Source of the DNA: Neobacillus drentensis NBRC 102427
GTDB lineage: Bacteria; Bacillota; Bacilli; Bacillales; Cytobacillaceae
Length of the DNA: 64,000 nt
Direction: 5' to 3'
Assembly (NCBI RefSeq): GCF_001591445.1
Contig: NZ_BCUX01000015.1
Location: forward strand, 1-64,000
Below are positions 16,795-25,021 of the stretch, one piece after another (position 1 is the stretch's first letter; every line of letters begins with the position of its first letter). Made by a program: the position numbers and the translations under genes. The notes beneath the pieces are model-generated. The model made no database searches. It worked only from the letters and a program-made list of their open reading frames with translations, and had not been told where the DNA came from.

Positions 16795-16835
16795 TTGACA
16801 AGGATAGTATATTATTATATTATTAATTCGAGATA
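16795..16835 (+). promoter_or_regulatory. azoR promoter with MhqR-like operator
   Basis: TTGACA (16795-16800), a 17-bp spacer and TATTAT (16818-16823). The sequence TATTATTAATTCGAGATA (16818-16835) matches 14 of 18 operator bases with a perfect right half and overlaps the -10 box, the usual geometry for repression. Confidence 0.75.
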
Positions 16836-16886
16836 AATGATTTAAAGATAATAAAATTAAATGTAAATAAAAGGAGAATGTTATAA

Positions 16887-17519
16887 ATGAATGTATTAGT
16901 AGTTAAAGCAAATAATCGTCCAGCTTCAGAGGCTATTTCAAGTAAGATGTATGAAACCTTTATGGAAAATTTAGAGGGTGTAAATGTAACTACTTTCGAT
17001 GTTTTCGCTGAAGATATGCCTTACTTTGGCCAGGATTTATTCAACGCTTTTGGTAAATTAGAATCAGGGGAAGAAATGACGGATCTAGAAAAACGTCTTC
17101 TTGCTGCAAAACAAAAAGCAATGGATGCACTAACAGCTGCTGACCTAGTTGTTTTCGCATTCCCATTATGGAACTTAACAATCCCAGCACCATTACAAAC
17201 ATTTATTGATTACGTATACCAAGCTGGTTTCACTTTCAAGTACGATGAAAATGGTCAAGCAGTACAATTAATGACTCACAAAAAAGCGATTATCCTAAGT
17301 GCACGCGGTGGCGTTTACTCAACTCCTGAAGCAGCACCAATGGAAATGTCTGCAACTTATATTAAAAACGTAGTTGGCGGCGTATTCGGCATGGAAATTA
17401 TTGACGAAGTTATTATTGAAGGTCATGCTGCAATGCCAGCTCAAGCTGAAACGATTATTGCAGAAGGAATGGAAAAAGTAAAAGAAGCTGCAAAGAAATT
17501 ATCAGCAGTCGCTGTTTAA
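16887..17519 (+). CDS. azoR: FMN-dependent NADH-azoreductase
   Basis: 210-aa flavodoxin-fold azoreductase/quinone reductase of the AzoR1/AzoR2 family. It reduces quinones in two-electron steps and so detoxifies them. FMN-binding features: an N-terminal VVKANNRP loop, AFPLWNLTIPAPLQTFIDYV around residues 90-110, and SARGGVYS. ATG follows AAAGGAG. In B. subtilis azoR2 (yvaB) is an MhqR target and azoR1 a YodB target; the box over this promoter favours the MhqR type. It is a single gene with a terminator. Confidence 0.93.
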   Translation: MNVLVVKANNRPASEAISSKMYETFMENLEGVNVTTFDVFAEDMPYFGQDLFNAFGKLESGEEMTDLEKRLLAAKQKAMDALTAADLVVFAFPLWNLTIPAPLQTFIDYVYQAGFTFKYDENGQAVQLMTHKKAIILSARGGVYSTPEAAPMEMSATYIKNVVGGVFGMEIIDEVIIEGHAAMPAQAETIIAEGMEKVKEAAKKLSAVAV

Positions 17520-17541
17520 TAACTAAATAAGCCTGTAAAGT

Positions 17542-17580
17542 AAAAATAAAGGAGCCTGAATTTCAGGCTTCTTTATTTTT
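17542..17580 (+). terminator. Terminator of azoR
   Basis: AAAAATAAAGGAGCCTGA pairs imperfectly with TCAGGCTTCTTTATTTTT and ends in a T run. Confidence 0.85.
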
Positions 17581-17636
17581 ATCTATTTATTGCCATTTAT
17601 CTGCCAGCCACCCCCACAAGTTAAGAAGGTTTTTTT

Positions 17637-17649
17637 GGTGCCTGACACC
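17637..17649. repeat. GGTGCCTGACACC dispersed element, single copy
   Basis: One arm of a palindromic family that occurs at several other intergenic sites in this window (41 kb, 50.5 kb, 52.6 kb). Here only one arm is present, with no partner arm. Confidence 0.6.
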
Positions 17650-17744
17650 ATTTTATTCAAAAACGAAGAGAATCCTTTGGTGATGGTACTAAAAATCAAA
17701 TATAATAAGAAGAAAGAGAAATAGTGGGTGAAGGGACTGATCTT

Positions 17745-18908
17745 ATGACCTTTTTAGAAAAAATAAAACCGCATTTAATTAGTAATGATGTTTTAATCCA
17801 AGAAACCGTTCTGCAGGCATTACACGATTATCCCAATGTCCCAGAAGAATGGACGATAGAGTTATTGAAGGAAGCCTTTAAAAACGAGGACAAGCGCTCC
17901 TCTATTTTAATTTATGTAGAAAACATGAAAATTAATGAAGATGCTGTCAAGGTACTGCTAGAAAATATCCCTTTGATGGACGGGACAAAGAATCATTTAG
18001 CAGTTAATTTATTAAACCGTATTGGCCCAGAGCTTGCATTAAAATATAAAGAGGCACTCCAAGGATACATTAGTGAGGATAGTTGGTCATTAAATGAACT
18101 CATTATGAATGGAACAGAGGATGAAGTTTTCAACGAGTTTTTAAAAACAATCAATACCCTTGACCATGCCGAAACTTATCAACATCCTATTTACATAAAA
18201 GCAAAAAAACTGGCTGCATGTATCGCCCAAAATGGCTGGATTACAGAAGAAGAAATAGAAGTGATTCTTCAAGAGGAATTAAATGAACAATGGTTTACAT
18301 TTAATGGAATCCTAACTGTTTATATGATTGGATTAATGAAATTAGAAAAGCATATTCCATTATTAGCAAGTTTCTTGGGCCGTGATGATGATATCTTGTT
18401 AGAAGAGGTTTCATCTGCATTAATTGGATTTCAATCGGATGAAGTAGTGAAAGCAGTAGCACCTTATTTAATAAATTCGGATTCGATTATTTATGCTAGT
18501 TCTGTTATCGAAAATATTAAGTCTGACCTGGCTGTTCAGGTTTTAAGAGAGGCTTATCATACTATTAAAGAACTCCAAGATCAGGATATTTTAATTGAAG
18601 CTCTCTGTCATCAGCTATCTAAAGAGGCATTGCCAGAAATTAGTGACCATATGAAAAAAGAATACTTCTCAAGCCTAGTTGATATAGAACAGACCGTTTA
18701 TAGTTATTACTCTATTTTAGGCGAGCAGCATCCGGAATTAATGGATTGGAAACTAGCAGCACTAGAAAGAGACATAGAATTTAGAAATGCAAGCAAGCAG
18801 GGTGGAAGTCCACAAAGTGGTCCAATCTTTAAGGATAATAAAGTGGGCCGAAATGATCCATGTCCGTGTGGAAGCGGCAAAAAATATAAAAAATGCTGTG
18901 GCAAATAA
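17745..18908 (+). CDS. Helical-repeat protein with C-terminal SEC-C zinc motif
   Basis: 387 aa. Most of the protein is alpha-helical with HEAT-like repeats (for example [27 protein letters not shown]). The C terminus carries the SEC-C motif [20 protein letters not shown], with its CxC and CC zinc ligands, as at the end of SecA. This motif binds zinc and often mediates contact with SecB, ribosomes or other partners. ATG 17745 has AAGGG 8-9 nt upstream. An oxidoreductase gene follows after 14 nt, so the two are probably cotranscribed. The precise function is unknown. Confidence 0.75.
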   Translation: MTFLEKIKPHLISNDVLIQETVLQALHDYPNVPEEWTIELLKEAFKNEDKRSSILIYVENMKINEDAVKVLLENIPLMDGTKNHLAVNLLNRIGPELALKYKEALQGYISEDSWSLNELIMNGTEDEVFNEFLKTINTLDHAETYQHPIYIKAKKLAACIAQNGWITEEEIEVILQEELNEQWFTFNGILTVYMIGLMKLEKHIPLLASFLGRDDDILLEEVSSALIGFQSDEVVKAVAPYLINSDSIIYASSVIENIKSDLAVQVLREAYHTIKELQDQDILIEALCHQLSKEALPEISDHMKKEYFSSLVDIEQTVYSYYSILGEQHPELMDWKLAALERDIEFRNASKQGGSPQSGPIFKDNKVGRNDPCPCGSGKKYKKCCGK

Positions 18909-18922
18909 AGGAGAATAATGGG

Positions 18923-19912
18923 ATGAAATTTGATAAAGTACGTTGGGGGATTATCGGATGCGGGGACGTCACCGAAGTGAAAAGTGGTCCTGCTTTCCAA
19001 AAAATTAACCACTCTGAATTGGTTGCCGTGATGAGAAGAACGGGAGATCTTGCTAAAGATTATGCAAAAAGGCACAATGTTCCAAAATGGTACGATAATG
19101 CGGATGAACTAATTAATGATCCTGAAGTAGATGCGGTTTATATTGCCACACCACCAGGATCGCATAAAGAATATACAATCATGGCAGCCAAGGCTGGTAA
19201 ACCAGTATATGTAGAAAAACCAATGGCACGAAATTTTGAAGAATGCCAAGAAATGATTGCTGCATGTCGGGAGGGAGGCGTTCCATTATATGTTGCCTAC
19301 TACCGAAGGGCACAGCAGCGCTTTTTAAAAATTAAAGAGTTGTTGGAAAATGGAGCCGTGGGAGAGGTAAGGTTTGTTTCCTCACAACAGTATCAAAAAG
19401 CTTCGGACGATGTGTTGGATCCACAACATCTCCCGTGGCGGGTTCAACCCGAATTGGCAGGCGGGGGATTATTGCTCGATTTAGCCAGCCACACGCTTGA
19501 TATATTAGATTTCTTACTCGGACCGATTACGTCTGTGCAAGGTTTTGCTTCCAATCAAGCGGGCTATTATCGTGCCGAAGATATCGTTACAGGTACTTAT
19601 AGGTTTGAATCTGGCATCCATGGTGTTGGGAATTGGTGTTTTACTGCTTTTGAAGATGTCGATGTCAATGAAATCGTTGGGAGCAAAGGGAAAATCACCT
19701 TTTCCACTTTCGGAAACGACCCCATCGTTTTGACAACAGCGCGCGGAACAGAGCAATGGAGTTTCGAACCACCAGAGCATGTCCATCAACCCCTTGTCGA
19801 AACTATCGTGGCAGACTTAACAACTGGTAGTTCTCAGTGCCCAAGCAGTGGAGTTTCGGGTGCCAGAACAAACTGGGTCATGGGTGAACTAGTGAAGAAT
19901 TATTATTTGTAG
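18923..19912 (+). CDS. Gfo/Idh/MocA-family NAD(P)-dependent oxidoreductase
   Basis: 329-aa dehydrogenase with an N-terminal Rossmann fold (WGIIGCGDV, about residues 7-15) and the family EKP motif in PVYVEKPMARN (Lys catalytic). Members oxidise or reduce sugars, inositol or related pseudo-sugars. GLLLDLASHTLDILDFLLG is the family segment carrying a catalytic His. ATG 18923 has AAGGAG 9 nt upstream; the longer ORF would overlap the preceding gene. The substrate is unknown and no sugar uptake genes are adjacent. Confidence 0.88.
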   Translation: MKFDKVRWGIIGCGDVTEVKSGPAFQKINHSELVAVMRRTGDLAKDYAKRHNVPKWYDNADELINDPEVDAVYIATPPGSHKEYTIMAAKAGKPVYVEKPMARNFEECQEMIAACREGGVPLYVAYYRRAQQRFLKIKELLENGAVGEVRFVSSQQYQKASDDVLDPQHLPWRVQPELAGGGLLLDLASHTLDILDFLLGPITSVQGFASNQAGYYRAEDIVTGTYRFESGIHGVGNWCFTAFEDVDVNEIVGSKGKITFSTFGNDPIVLTTARGTEQWSFEPPEHVHQPLVETIVADLTTGSSQCPSSGVSGARTNWVMGELVKNYYL

Positions 19913-19918
19913 TATTGG

Positions 19919-19956
19919 ATTAGGACCTACCTAAAGCGGTGGGTCCTAATTTTTTA
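19919..19956 (+). terminator. Terminator of the oxidoreductase operon
   Basis: ATTAGGACCTACC pairs with GGTGGGTCCTAAT, then a T run. About 30 nt later GGTGCCAGACA is a degenerate copy of the dispersed GGTGCCTGACACC family. Confidence 0.85.
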
Positions 19957-20029
19957 TTTAGAATGTACGGGCCTTTCAGAAAATGGATGGTGCCAGACAA
20001 TTTTTTATATAATTCAGTGTTTTTAAGGT

Positions 20030-20045
20030 ATGTAAGCGCATACAT
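20030..20045 (+). promoter_or_regulatory. cre-like site (CcpA operator candidate)
   Basis: ATGTAAGCGCATACAT fits the relaxed catabolite-responsive element WTGNAANCGNWNNCW and is nearly palindromic. It lies 14 nt upstream of the ribosome binding site of the small zinc-ribbon gene, a position that would block transcription. Confidence 0.5.
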
Positions 20046-20072
20046 TTATAGAGAGCACTGGAGGTGATGTTG

Positions 20073-20243
20073 TTGATTTATCCTTATGGGAATGATTATA
20101 TCAAGTACTTAAACGATGAAGGGTCACATGGCATCACGTATGAACAATGGAAATTTAAAAATGGTAAACAATACTCAGACAAGTGCAGACAATGCGGACA
20201 TGGGAAGGACCGGCATCAACCTTGTCCAAAGTGTAATTATTAA
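20073..20243 (+). CDS. Small zinc-ribbon protein (56 aa)
   Basis: A short gene starting at TTG 20073 with GGAGG 8 nt upstream (ATG 20067 and TTG 20070 are in-frame alternatives). The product begins with LIYPYGNDYIKYL and ends with CRQCGHGKDRHQPCPKCNY, a CxxC...CxxC zinc-binding pair. The N-terminal half is polar and aromatic. No family name comes to mind. A cre-like site just upstream suggests control by carbon status. It is too short for common ORF cut-offs, so it may be missed in other annotations. Confidence 0.65.
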   Translation: MIYPYGNDYIKYLNDEGSHGITYEQWKFKNGKQYSDKCRQCGHGKDRHQPCPKCNY

Positions 20244-20286
20244 ACGCCTTTAGACGTTTTTTCTTTGGATTCCCCCGAAAAAACTA

Positions 20287-20391
20287 ATTCGCTGATAGAA
20301 GTGGGGAATTCGCCAATAGAAATGGGAAATTCGCCAATAGAAGTAGCTAATCCGCCAATAGGACGAAGAAATCCGCTGATAGAATCTGTGA
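20287..20391. repeat. Five tandem 21-nt repeats (ATTCGCCAATAGAAxTxxxxA)
   Basis: Five consecutive 21-nt units with core ATYCGCYRATAGRA: ATTCGCTGATAGAAGT, ATTCGCCAATAGAAAT, ATTCGCCAATAGAAGT, ATCCGCCAATAGGACG and ATCCGCTGATAGAATC, each followed by a variable 5-nt end. Because 21 is a multiple of 3 the frames stay open, but there is no ribosome binding site, so I read the region as non-coding. Confidence 0.8.
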
Positions 20392-20466
20392 ATGCTAAGA
20401 GAATCCGCTCATTAATCCTAAAAAACTGCAAAAATGACTTAGTTTTAATAGTGCAAGTAAGTAAAT

Positions 20467-20519
20467 AGAAACAAGGGGATCGCATAAAGATCGAAAAGCG
20501 ACAAGATCCCCTCGTTTCT
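20467..20519 (-). terminator. Long hairpin, probable terminator of the Crh-like gene
   Basis: AGAAACAAGGGGATC pairs with GATCCCCTCGTTTCT (one mismatch) across a 23-nt loop just after the minus-strand stop. The T tail is weak. Confidence 0.55.
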
Positions 20520-20532
20520 ATTAAAAAAACTC

Positions 20533-20790
20533 CTACTCTAGCATTTCCAACGTTTGAATTACCTCTTTAAGTGCTTCTATTTCATCGTCTCCTGAAGCCT
20601 CTAATATAATTTCTGCCCGTTTAGGAATGGCTAACGATAACACGCCGAGTACTGATTTTACATTGACTTTTCGTCCTTTGTAAGTAAGAAAAATATCTGC
20701 ATTAAATCGCGAAGCATTCTGAACTAATTTATTGACCGGCTGAGCATATAACCCTGCATTTCTGTTAATTGTTACAGTTTGTTGTATCAT
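20533..20790 (-). CDS. HPr/Crh-like protein with Tyr at position 15
   Basis: 85-aa HPr-fold protein. In HPr, His15 accepts phosphate from enzyme I and Ser46 is phosphorylated by HPr kinase. Here residues 13-18 read GLYAQP, so His15 is Tyr and Arg17 is Gln. Ser46 is kept in NVKSVLGVLSL. Crh of B. subtilis similarly lacks His15 (it has Gln) and works only as a CcpA corepressor after Ser46 phosphorylation. So this is probably a Crh-type regulator rather than a PTS carrier. ATG 20790 has GGGAGG with a 6-nt spacer. It stands alone, not in the yvcJKL-crh context. A Crh paralogue elsewhere in the genome cannot be excluded. Confidence 0.85.
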   Translation of the reverse strand: MIQQTVTINRNAGLYAQPVNKLVQNASRFNADIFLTYKGRKVNVKSVLGVLSLAIPKRAEIILEASGDDEIEALKEVIQTLEMLE

Positions 20791-21120
20791 AATAAACCTC
20801 CCTGGGGTGAGCTTTTGTAAAACATGTAAGTAATGCATATTTCTTATGTATGAAACTACCTTTTAAAAAATGCACTGCTTGAATCAATGGGGGCCAATTT
20901 GTGTGGTAGGTCTCGCTTATTACTTTTACAATCATAAATAAACAAAACTCTAGGCACCTGGAATAATATGAATTGGTTGTAAATATAATAGTTTGAATAA
21001 AATGACACAAACATGATCGATCCTTGTTATGGATAAAAATATTATGAATCGTGGTTTAAGACCTTTTTACATATTCTCCTAAGTGTCTCAAAAAATGCCT
21101 AAATCAGATGGGGGACGTTG
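20791..21120. other. Intergenic region between divergent genes
   Basis: AT-rich gap between the divergent Crh-like and S9 peptidase genes. It must hold both promoters, but none stands out. No ORF, repeat or riboswitch-like structure was seen. Confidence 0.5.
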
Positions 21121-22920
21121 ATGACTGCCGTTGGTATAGAACCGTATTTGCATGTTCGTTTTGCTGAAAATCCAGCCTACGATCCAATAGGTCATAGGAT
21201 AAGCTTTATCGCTGATTACTCTGGTTTGCCACAAGTTTGGGAAATTAATGTTGGGGAAGGGAGTGAAGGATGGCCTGTCCAAACCTCCTTTACAAAAGAA
21301 AGAATCACTTTTATTAGTTATCTTAATGGCAAATCCAACTTGATTATTGGTATGGATGTTGGCGGAAATGAAAATCAGCAATTGTACTTACTTAAGGAAG
21401 AAGGAGAATTAGTAGGGTTGACAAACTCACCAAAGCATATTCACCGTTATGGCGGAAGCTCTCCAGATGGAAAATGGATTGCCTGGTCGAGTAATCGCCG
21501 AAATCCCTCCTTTTTTGATATTTATATTCAAAATTTGGAGTCGTTGGAAATTCGTCATTTGAATACTGGTGATGGGGTATATTCAGCGGTTAAATGGTTT
21601 CCTGATGGTAAATCCATTTTGGTTCAGAAGATAAATTCCCCTCTTGATAATGACTTAGGCATATTCGAGCTTGCAACAGGGTCTCTAAACTGGATAACTG
21701 ATCATACGGGGGAAGCTAGTTTTAAAGATTCCCATTTTAGTAAGGATGGGGATTATATTTATTTATTATCCAATAAAGACAAAGAATTCTTTGGTCTTGC
21801 CCTTATAAATATAAAAACCAAACATCTCGACTGGCTAGAGCTGGGAAATTGGGATTTTGAGGATTTGGCAATGAATAGTGATAAAAATTTATTAGCTTTT
21901 TCGATTAATGAGGGAGGAATATCCAAGGGGGTCCTTTTAGACATAAACCGAAGTACCCTTTATACGTGGAAAACTCCAATCGGAGTCATTTCAAATCTAA
22001 AATTTTCCCCTGATAGCCATAAGCTAGCCTATCAGTTTAAGGGAGCGGCATATCCCTCTGATATATGGGAATTAGACTTAAAGACCATTCAGGCGGAGAG
22101 GCTTACGTATGTTTCCCGTTCACCAGTATTGGAAAATAAATTAGTTGAGCCAGAACTTATATCCTTTCGCTCTTTTGATAACCTCGAAGTTCCTGCCTTC
22201 TATTCGAGGCCGAAAGAATCCACTGACAAACTTCCAGTTGTTATTTATATTCATGGCGGACCGGAGAGTCAAGCTCGTGCGGTATACAACCCAGTTCAGC
22301 AGTATTTACTAAACAATGGTTATGCCGTTTGTTCACCAAATATCCGGGGAAGTACAGGTTATGGAAAAAAGTATACACATTTGGATGATGTCCAGAAAAG
22401 AATGGATGCGGTAAAAGATATCATTTTTTTAGTGGAATGGCTAAAGACGAATAGGAACGTAGATCCTAAAAAGATCGCGATCATGGGGGGGAGCTATGGC
22501 GGGTTTATGGTTCTTGCAGCCATCAGTCACTATCCACATCTTTGGTCTGCTGCGATTGATATTGTAGGAATGTCCAGCCTTAGAACATTCCTTCAAACAA
22601 CAAGCCCCTGGCGTAAGAAGCACAGGGAGAGTGAATATGGAACAATAGAAAGAGACGGAGAATTTTTTGATAGAATTGATCCATTGAATTTTTCAGATAG
22701 AATCACCTCCCCATTATTAATTATTCACGGTAAGGGCGATCCGCGTGTCCACATAAAAGAATCTGAGCAAATGGTGGATAAACTAAAGAAACGAAATCAT
22801 TTAGTTGATTTTATTAGCTTTGAGGATGAGGGCCATTCCATCGTAAAACAAAAAAATAAAATTACTGCCTATAAGGAAATGGTAAAGTTTCTGGATCGCT
22901 ATATTGGTAACGGATCTTAA
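21121..22920 (+). CDS. S9-family prolyl oligopeptidase-like peptidase (acylaminoacyl-peptidase type)
   Basis: About 599 aa. The N-terminal two-thirds is a WD40-like/TolB-type beta-propeller (repeats such as YGGSSPDGKWIAWSSNRR and KWFPDGKSILVQK). The C-terminal alpha/beta-hydrolase domain holds the nucleophile Ser in MGGSYGGFMVLA (about residue 460), Asp in IIHGKGDPRV, and His in DEGHS. No signal peptide, so cytoplasmic. It probably trims short peptides, like YuxL of B. subtilis. ATG 21121 follows GGGGGAC; TTG 21118 is an alternative. Confidence 0.9.
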   Translation: MTAVGIEPYLHVRFAENPAYDPIGHRISFIADYSGLPQVWEINVGEGSEGWPVQTSFTKERITFISYLNGKSNLIIGMDVGGNENQQLYLLKEEGELVGLTNSPKHIHRYGGSSPDGKWIAWSSNRRNPSFFDIYIQNLESLEIRHLNTGDGVYSAVKWFPDGKSILVQKINSPLDNDLGIFELATGSLNWITDHTGEASFKDSHFSKDGDYIYLLSNKDKEFFGLALINIKTKHLDWLELGNWDFEDLAMNSDKNLLAFSINEGGISKGVLLDINRSTLYTWKTPIGVISNLKFSPDSHKLAYQFKGAAYPSDIWELDLKTIQAERLTYVSRSPVLENKLVEPELISFRSFDNLEVPAFYSRPKESTDKLPVVIYIHGGPESQARAVYNPVQQYLLNNGYAVCSPNIRGSTGYGKKYTHLDDVQKRMDAVKDIIFLVEWLKTNRNVDPKKIAIMGGSYGGFMVLAAISHYPHLWSAAIDIVGMSSLRTFLQTTSPWRKKHRESEYGTIERDGEFFDRIDPLNFSDRITSPLLIIHGKGDPRVHIKESEQMVDKLKKRNHLVDFISFEDEGHSIVKQKNKITAYKEMVKFLDRYIGNGS

Positions 22921-23284
22921 TTTGATAAAGGATATAATTTTGGTCCAACAATAGCGGGACAGCTGCTGAAAACTAGCAAACAGCTTGTTAAGCTGTCAGA
23001 TAAATAAATGAAATTAAAACGGCTCCCGGGATTCGGGGGCCGTTCTGAATTATAAATTGCTGTTTACAAGCAAAAAATCCGTACTTGGGCGACTTTTTTG
23101 ATGAACTAAAATTATGAGTAAAATAGGACTGTGACATTATTCCTAGATAACGTACATATTTAACCTAATTTTACAGAATAGTAGATTGCTTTACTTGAAA
23201 TTTCTAGTGCATTAGATATATAGATACGCTTTCGAAAAAGAAGAAAGTGTTAATTCAGGAATAAACTAGGTAAATTGTCACCAT
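22921..23284. other. Intergenic region with weak hairpin
   Basis: The stretch after the S9 peptidase holds a GC-rich hairpin at 23018-23045 (AACGGCTCCCG / CGGGGGCCGTT) that is probably the peptidase terminator, although its T tail is poor. The rest is AT-rich with no ORF seen. Confidence 0.45.
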
Positions 23285-23313
23285 TTGACAATTCGACAAC
23301 ATATTAATATAAT
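23285..23313 (+). promoter_or_regulatory. Sigma-A promoter of glnQHMP
   Basis: TTGACA and TATAAT with a 17-bp spacer, a perfect consensus, about 70 nt before glnQ. Confidence 0.8.
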
Positions 23314-23382
23314 TTAACTTATTCTGAAAATTTCCAAAAATGGAATTTGTGTCTTTAATAGGTTTATATCAGGAGGTCAGGA

Positions 23383-24111
23383 ATGATTGAATTTAAGCAG
23401 GTAAATAAGTTCTATGGGGATTTTCATGTCTTAAAGGATATTAATCTCACAATCAATCAAGGGGAAGTAGTCGTCGTAATAGGTCCTTCCGGTTCAGGAA
23501 AAAGTACCTTGCTGCGCTGCATCAATCATCTGGAAACAATCTCTGACGGGATACTCACCGTAAATGAAATATCAGTAGGGGATAAAAAAACAGATATCAA
23601 TAAGCTAAGGCGAAATATTGGCATGGTTTTTCAGCATTTCTATTTGTATCCCCACAAAACAGTGCTTGAAAATATAACTCTAGCTCCCATGAAAGTATTG
23701 GGTCTATCCGAAAAAGAGGCTAAGGATACTGCCAAGCATTATCTGGCAAAGGTAGGCATATTAGATAAGGCCGAATCTTATCCTTCCCAGCTTTCAGGTG
23801 GTCAGCAGCAACGTGTGGCTATCGCTCGCGGTCTTGCAATGAAACCGGAAATCATGCTTTTCGATGAACCAACCTCAGCACTCGATCCCGAAATGATCGG
23901 CGAGGTATTAGATGTGATGAAGGCCCTTGCCAAAGAAGGCATGACGATGGTCGTGGTGACCCATGAAATGGGCTTTGCCAGAGAAGTTGCTGACCGAATT
24001 GTTTTTATGGATGAAGGGCGAATATTGGAAGAAGCAGTTCCGGCTGAATTTTATGAGAACCCGCGTGAAGAACGGGCTCGCTTATTTCTCAGCCGTATAT
24101 TAAATCATTAA
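23383..24111 (+). CDS. glnQ: Polar amino acid ABC transporter ATP-binding protein GlnQ
   Basis: 242-aa ATPase of the polar amino acid uptake family. Walker [10 protein letters not shown] (about residue 34), Q-loop [10 protein letters not shown], signature LSGGQQQR, Walker [13 protein letters not shown], and H-loop VVTHEMG are all intact. First gene of a four-gene operon with the typical B. subtilis order glnQ-H-M-P. It powers uptake of glutamine or a similar amino acid. It has AGGAGG upstream of ATG and a perfect sigma-A promoter further up. Confidence 0.93.
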   Translation: MIEFKQVNKFYGDFHVLKDINLTINQGEVVVVIGPSGSGKSTLLRCINHLETISDGILTVNEISVGDKKTDINKLRRNIGMVFQHFYLYPHKTVLENITLAPMKVLGLSEKEAKDTAKHYLAKVGILDKAESYPSQLSGGQQQRVAIARGLAMKPEIMLFDEPTSALDPEMIGEVLDVMKALAKEGMTMVVVTHEMGFAREVADRIVFMDEGRILEEAVPAEFYENPREERARLFLSRILNH

Positions 24112-24125
24112 TTGGAGGTAAAGGA

Positions 24126-24932
24126 ATGTTCAAAAGAAAAAATTTCGTAAAAATGGCTTTAGTAACAACAATGGCTGCCTTATTTCTCGCTGGTTGCGGC
24201 GGGGACAAGGCTTCTAAGGAAGGCAGTAAGGATGTACTTGCCCAGATCAAAGAAGATAAAAAAATTGTGTTTGGAGTAAAACATGATACTCGTTTGTTTG
24301 GATTGAAAAATCCTTCAACTGGTGAGGTGGAAGGGTTTGATATTGACCTTTCTAAAGCACTGGCAGAAGAAATGTTTGGCAAAAATGTTAAGCCTGAGTA
24401 TGTGGAGGTGACTTCTAAAACAAGGGTAGGTCTTCTAAATAATGGGAAAGTTGATGCGGTTGTCGCGACGATGACTATCAACGAAGAGCGTAAAAAAGAA
24501 GTCGATTTTACGGATGTATATTTTGATGCCGGACAATCATTGCTAGTGAAAAAAGGCAGCAAGATTAAGAGTATTGAAGACTTGAAAAAAGGAACGAAGG
24601 TGCTGGCTGTTAAAGGCTCGACCTCATCTGTAAATATTCGTGAGAAAGCCCCTGAAACAACCGTACTAGAATTCGAAAACTATGCAGAAGCTTTTACAGC
24701 CTTAAAGTCAGGTAAGGGTGACGCCCTGACCACAGATGATGCAATCCTTTATGGGATGGCAGAAGAAGATCCGTCATTTGAACTAGTCGGAGGAACATTT
24801 ACAAAAGAGCCTTACGGAATAGCTGTTAAAAAAGGCAATCAAGCGCTTGTCGATGAGTTGAATAAAGCTTTAAAAAGCTTGAAGGATTCAGGAAAGTACG
24901 ATGAAATTAAGGATAAATGGATTAAAAATTAA
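24126..24932 (+). CDS. glnH: Amino acid ABC transporter substrate-binding lipoprotein GlnH
   Basis: 268-aa solute-binding protein. A signal peptide ends in the lipobox LAGC (Cys at about residue 23), so it is anchored to the outer face of the membrane. The family SBP_bac_3 pattern is clear: GFDIDLSKALAEEMFG, VDAVVATMTINEERKKEVDFT and GDALTTDDAIL. Glutamine, glutamate or aspartate are likely ligands, but specificity cannot be fixed by eye. It starts 14 nt after glnQ. A stem-loop follows it before glnM. Confidence 0.92.
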   Translation: MFKRKNFVKMALVTTMAALFLAGCGGDKASKEGSKDVLAQIKEDKKIVFGVKHDTRLFGLKNPSTGEVEGFDIDLSKALAEEMFGKNVKPEYVEVTSKTRVGLLNNGKVDAVVATMTINEERKKEVDFTDVYFDAGQSLLVKKGSKIKSIEDLKKGTKVLAVKGSTSSVNIREKAPETTVLEFENYAEAFTALKSGKGDALTTDDAILYGMAEEDPSFELVGGTFTKEPYGIAVKKGNQALVDELNKALKSLKDSGKYDEIKDKWIKN

Positions 24933-24960
24933 CTATCTATAACCGGTTTCATGTCAGGTT

Positions 24961-24995
24961 GAGCAGTGTTCGTCTTCAAGGTGACGGACCTGCTC
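24961..24995 (+). other. Intercistronic stem-loop between glnH and glnM
   Basis: GAGCAG at 24961 pairs with CTGCTC at 24990, with further interior pairing (CGTC/GACG) and no T run. Such a hairpin may stabilise the upstream binding-protein mRNA so that GlnH exceeds the permeases. Confidence 0.45.
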
Positions 24996-25021
24996 ATTCT
25001 GATTCATTAGGAGGAGATCGT

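Noticed and set aside
20287-20391. CRISPR array
   Set aside because: Units are contiguous and 21 nt long with no unique spacers, and no cas genes are in the window.
20265-20468. Plus-strand 67-codon open frame over the tandem repeats, encoding a heptad repeat (NSPIEVG-like)
   Set aside because: TTG start without any ribosome binding site, and the open frames on both strands follow from the 21-nt repeat length.
23227-23242. cre-like sequence (CGAAAGCGTATCTA on the minus strand) upstream of glnQ
   Set aside because: Only about 11 of 14 consensus positions match, including mismatches in the key outer bases, and it lies well upstream of the promoter.
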